A stretch of DNA of 9,274 nucleotides from Dehalococcoidia bacterium. Its GTDB lineage: Bacteria; Chloroflexota; Dehalococcoidia; GIF9; UBA5629. Numbering within the stretch: position 1 is the first letter of the stretch; each line of letters begins with the position of its first letter. Below the pieces are notes generated by a model. That model saw nothing but the letters and a program-made list of their open reading frames with translations. It did no database searches and had not been told where the DNA came from. Below, in pieces: positions 6,183-9,274 of this stretch. The DNA is taken from the NCBI GenBank assembly GCA_028715025.1, contig JAQTLG010000043.1:1-9274 (forward strand), given 5' to 3'. The position numbers and the translations under genes are program-made.

Positions 6183-8243
6183 TCAGGCCTTCTTTTTACG
6201 GGCATGATATGTTTTTCCCTGTCCGAAGATCTTCTTGGTCGTTTTACATTCAGGGTATTTGCTGCAGGCCAGGAATTTGCCATAGCGTCCGGTGCGTATG
6301 ACCATTGCTTCGCCACAGTTGGGACATTTCTCGTCCGACGGCTCGGGAGCAGGGCCGTGGTTGACAGCCACGTTTTTCTTGCCCATGCAGTTGGGGTAAT
6401 CCGAGCAGGCCCAGAATTTGCCGAAGCGGCTTGATTTTAAGACCATTTCCTTGCCGCATTCGGGGCACTTTTCCTCCGATTTGATTACCACCTTCTGCAG
6501 CTTCTCCTGTGCCCTGGCCAGATCAGACTCGAAGGGGGTATAAAACGACTTTATCACCGATTGGCGGTCCATCGTGCCCTTGGCGATCTCGTCCAGGTCC
6601 GTCTCCATCCTGGCCGTAAAATTGAAATCGATGATGTTGGGGAAATTGCTCACCAGCAGGTCGTTGACAATGATGCCGATCTCCTCGGGCCGTAGCTTGC
6701 CGCCGTCTTTATACACATATTCCCGGTCCAGGATTGTGGAGATAATCGGTGCATATGTGCTGGGCCTGCCTATGCCCTTTTGTTCCAGCGCTTTAATCAG
6801 CGTAGCCTCGGTATAGCGCGGGGGTGGCTGAGTGAAGAACTGCTCGGGGAACAGGTCGATCAGGTTGAGGGGCTCACCTTCCTTCAACTGCGGGATGGCG
6901 GCGGACTTGAAGTCATCGAACTCGTCCTTCTCCTCATCGCGTCCTTCCGTGTATAGCGCCATGAAACCCGGGAAACGTAGCGAGGAAGCTTTGGTGCGCA
7001 GCAGGTATATCGTCTTGTTTTTCGCGTATTCAGCTTCAATATCAACGGTCAACGTATCGAACAGAGCAGCGGACATCTGGCTGGCTACGGCCCTTTTCCA
7101 GATCAATTCGTAGAGTTGGAACTGGTCCTTATTGAGGAATTTCTTGATCGCCGCCGGCTCGCGGTGTGCCCTGGTCGGACGTATGGCCTCGTGCGCTTCC
7201 TGTGCCATTTTAACTTTCTTGGTGAAAAACCTGGGCGCCGCAGGCAGGTGTTGTTTGGAGAAGTTGGCCGCTATGTAGGACCGTATCTCCTCAATGGCGG
7301 AAGCTGCGACGTTGGTTGAGTCGGTCCTCATATAGGTTATCAGGCCGGTATCGCCTTCCTCGCCGATGGGCAATCCCTCGTAAAGCTGCTGGGCGATAAC
7401 CATGGTCTTTTTTGCTGTGAAGTGCAGCTTGCGCCAGGCCTCCTGTTGCATGGTGCTGGTAATAAAAGGCGGCGCGGATTGGCGTGCGACCTCTTTCTTC
7501 TGCACCGACTTAACCGAGTACTCGGACTGGCGCAGATTCAGTATGACGCTTTCGCAGTGGTCGGTATCGGGTATATCCAGTTTCCCGTTGCCTGCCAGCC
7601 CAACCAGTGAAGCCCTGAAATTGACGCCTTTTTTTATTCGTTGTACGAGCTCGGCTTCAATCGTCCAGTATTCGATCGGGATAAACTTCAGTATCTCTTT
7701 TTCACGGTCTACGATCAGCCTGACTGCGACGGATTGCACCCGCCCGGCCGAAAGCCCCTTGAGGACTTTCTTCCAGAGCAGCGGGCTCAGCTTGTATCCG
7801 ACAAGGCGGTCGAGTATACGTCTGGCCTGTTGCGCATCGACCATCTTCATATCGATTGAACGGGGATTTTTAAATGCCTCCTCGACAGCTTCTTGTGTGA
7901 TTTCATGGAAGGTCACGCGCCTGAGCGGGATATTATCCTTCTGAAGGTTGGCGGCTTTGATCAGATGCCACGAGATAGCTTCACCCTCGCGGTCCGGGTC
8001 TGTGGCCAGGTATACGGACGAGGCGCTGTTGGCCAGTTCCCTGATCTCCTTGAGCACCGACTTTCTCTCGGATATATTCTTATACTCGGGCTCGAAGTCG
8101 TTGTCGATGGATATTCCCAGTCTGTCTGACGGGAGGTCCCGGACATGTCCCATGGACGCCCGTATGACATAGCCCTTGCCCAGTATTTTACCCAGTGTTC
8201 TGGCCTTGGCGGGTGATTCAACTATTACAAGTTTTACAGTCAT
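6183..8243 (-). CDS. topA: DNA topoisomerase I (type IA)
   Basis: Relaxes negatively supercoiled DNA by cutting one strand and passing the other through a 5'-phosphotyrosyl gate. The 686-residue product contains the Toprim domain with Glu9 (VIVESPAKA) and the DxDxE motif Asp82-Asp84-Glu86 (ATDPDREGE). The core has GLSAGRVQSVAVRLI (163-177), the active-site region GLITYMRTDST with Tyr304 and Arg306, EAHEAIRPT (349-357) and GIGRPSTYAPIISTIL (490-505). The tail carries two C4 zinc ribbons: Cys593/596/613/619 and Cys640/643/660/666. It ends in a basic KTYHARKKKA-type tail. Two ribbons fit many non-proteobacterial TopA proteins. ATG at 8243 has a weak GAGAAG close by; the 22-nt gap from dprA suggests cotranscription, a common dprA-topA order. 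Confidence 0.98.
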   Translation of the reverse strand: MTVKLVIVESPAKARTLGKILGKGYVIRASMGHVRDLPSDRLGISIDNDFEPEYKNISERKSVLKEIRELANSASSVYLATDPDREGEAISWHLIKAANLQKDNIPLRRVTFHEITQEAVEEAFKNPRSIDMKMVDAQQARRILDRLVGYKLSPLLWKKVLKGLSAGRVQSVAVRLIVDREKEILKFIPIEYWTIEAELVQRIKKGVNFRASLVGLAGNGKLDIPDTDHCESVILNLRQSEYSVKSVQKKEVARQSAPPFITSTMQQEAWRKLHFTAKKTMVIAQQLYEGLPIGEEGDTGLITYMRTDSTNVAASAIEEIRSYIAANFSKQHLPAAPRFFTKKVKMAQEAHEAIRPTRAHREPAAIKKFLNKDQFQLYELIWKRAVASQMSAALFDTLTVDIEAEYAKNKTIYLLRTKASSLRFPGFMALYTEGRDEEKDEFDDFKSAAIPQLKEGEPLNLIDLFPEQFFTQPPPRYTEATLIKALEQKGIGRPSTYAPIISTILDREYVYKDGGKLRPEEIGIIVNDLLVSNFPNIIDFNFTARMETDLDEIAKGTMDRQSVIKSFYTPFESDLARAQEKLQKVVIKSEEKCPECGKEMVLKSSRFGKFWACSDYPNCMGKKNVAVNHGPAPEPSDEKCPNCGEAMVIRTGRYGKFLACSKYPECKTTKKIFGQGKTYHARKKKA

Positions 8244-8265
8244 ATTCTTCTCAACAATATCGTAA

Positions 8266-9273
8266 TTAATATTTCAGCCTGCTGCTTAAAGCATAGGTCA
8301 TGCCACCTGTTGGCCTGACCAAGCCGTTCAACTCCATGATGGCCAGGCAGCTTATAACCGTTGATGTATCCAGTCCGCTGGCCCGGCATATCTCGTCGAC
8401 GTGGGCCGGCTCATCGGAAATGTATTTTATTATAATCGATTCGTTTCCGCCGGGGGTAAGAGCATCTTTCATCTCCATCTGGCGGGATATAACCGGGAGG
8501 CGCAACTCTTCCAGTATATCGAGATGGTTCCTGACCAATTTGGCGCCGTCCTGGATCAGTCTGTTAGGGCCGCGGCTCATACCGGAGAGTATGCTGCCCG
8601 GCACGGCGAAGACCTCCCTGTTTTGATCGACTGCAAATCCGGCTGTTATCAGCGCCCCACCCTTCTCGCCGGATTCTACCACCAGCACACCGCGGCTCAA
8701 GCCGCTCAGTATCCTGTTTCGCCGCGGGAAATTCTCCGGCTTGGGTTTCGTTCCCAGGGGATGCTCGCTGATCAGAGCGCCGTTCTCAAGTATATCTTTG
8801 GCCAGCTTGAGGTTTTCCGGCGGGTAGACGATGTCCAGGCCGCAGGCAAACACCGCGATGGTCCGTCCGTTTGATTCCAGCGCTGCCCTGTGCGCGATGG
8901 TGTCTATGCCCCTGGCCAGGCCGCTTATTATGGTTATGCCGTTGAGAGCGAGATTGCCTACGATATCCTCGGTTACCTGCCTGCCGTAGGATGTGGCCCT
9001 TCTGGTACCCACCACGGCAACGCTGTCAGCGTCCGCGGCATCCAGAGAGCCGCGGATGTATAAGACAGCCGGATAATCGTGCGTCTCCTTGAGCAGCGCA
9101 GGGTAATCCGGCGATTCAAACGTTATAACCTTGATGCGGTACTTATCGATAAGAGCCAGGTCCTTATCGAGGTCTATGCCAGGACGGCTGGCAAGAAGGC
9201 TATCTGCCGTTCCGGCGTCAAGCCCGGCTTTGAGCAACTCCGGTCCGGGCGCGGCCCAGGCCTTTTCGAGGCT
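8266..9273 (-). CDS. dprA: DNA processing protein DprA (5' end outside window)
   Basis: DprA binds incoming single-stranded DNA during natural transformation and loads RecA; it is also found in many bacteria not known to be competent. The frame is open to the right edge and still matches the family there (SLEKAWAAPGPELLKAG), so the TTG at 9237 is internal and about 35-40 N-terminal residues are missing. About 335 residues are visible. The Rossmann-like DNA-binding core shows VVGTRRATSYGRQ, ISGLARGIDTIAHRAAL, FACGLDIVYPPEN, LISEHPLGT, FPRRNRILSGLSRGVLVVE and GGALITAGFAVDQNREVFAVPG. The last ~65 residues form a winged-helix-like DML1 domain (DEPAHVDEICRASGLDTSTV to LNGLVRPTGG). It is the first visible gene of the minus-strand unit, 22 nt before topA. 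Whether the host is transformable is not shown here. Confidence 0.97.
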   Translation of the reverse strand, partial: SLEKAWAAPGPELLKAGLDAGTADSLLASRPGIDLDKDLALIDKYRIKVITFESPDYPALLKETHDYPAVLYIRGSLDAADADSVAVVGTRRATSYGRQVTEDIVGNLALNGITIISGLARGIDTIAHRAALESNGRTIAVFACGLDIVYPPENLKLAKDILENGALISEHPLGTKPKPENFPRRNRILSGLSRGVLVVESGEKGGALITAGFAVDQNREVFAVPGSILSGMSRGPNRLIQDGAKLVRNHLDILEELRLPVISRQMEMKDALTPGGNESIIIKYISDEPAHVDEICRASGLDTSTVISCLAIMELNGLVRPTGGMTYALSSRLKY

Positions 9274-9274
9274 C

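Noticed and set aside
7402..7944. A 180-codon open frame on the plus strand inside topA
   Set aside because: Ser/Arg-rich translation with no family resemblance, fully antisense to the conserved topoisomerase core.
8401..8874. A 157-codon open frame on the plus strand inside dprA
   Set aside because: Antisense to conserved DprA motifs and without family features of its own.
9235..9237. TTG at 9237 as the dprA start
   Set aside because: The upstream codons to the edge still read as DprA (SLEKAWAAPGPE), so the gene continues out of the window.

Overview
The window is a compact stretch of bacterial housekeeping genes with almost no intergenic DNA. The protein families and wording (EF-P with an Arg-tipped loop, ClpP with its DIYSLLLKERIIFLG segment, the order dprA-topA-pepP-efp) suggest a Chloroflexota bacterium, probably near Dehalococcoidia. 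That placement is an inference from recall and was not tested by a search.

Left part, + strand (1-3002): the 3' portion of aspS (aspartyl-tRNA synthetase) runs in from the left edge. A 60-nt gap follows, holding a convincing extended -10 promoter. Then come tig (trigger factor) and clpP (ATP-dependent protease subunit), which overlap by 20 nt and are probably translationally coupled. Together they join translation, folding of nascent chains and protein turnover. No clpX follows clpP.

Right part, - strand, read from right to left (9274-3003): dprA (5' end beyond the right edge), topA, pepP, efp, a PHP-domain metallohydrolase and a PurN-like formyltransferase. Spacings are 22, 50, -4 (ATGA overlap), 3 and 8 nt, so this looks like one transcription unit whose promoter lies outside the window. 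dprA and topA handle DNA, pepP and efp both deal with proline-containing protein, and the last two genes lack an assigned substrate.

The two units converge with no spacer: the clpP stop codon and the formyltransferase stop codon are adjacent bases, and a short imperfect palindrome covers the junction. No rRNA, tRNA, CRISPR array, insertion sequence, integrase or att-like repeat was seen. No gap exceeds 60 nt. I found no clear sign of a novel multi-gene system. The points most worth a second look are the diverged formyltransferase and its PHP neighbour, the Arg32 tip of EF-P, the altered ClpP handle segment with no clpX beside it, and the very short predicted leader of the tig transcript.
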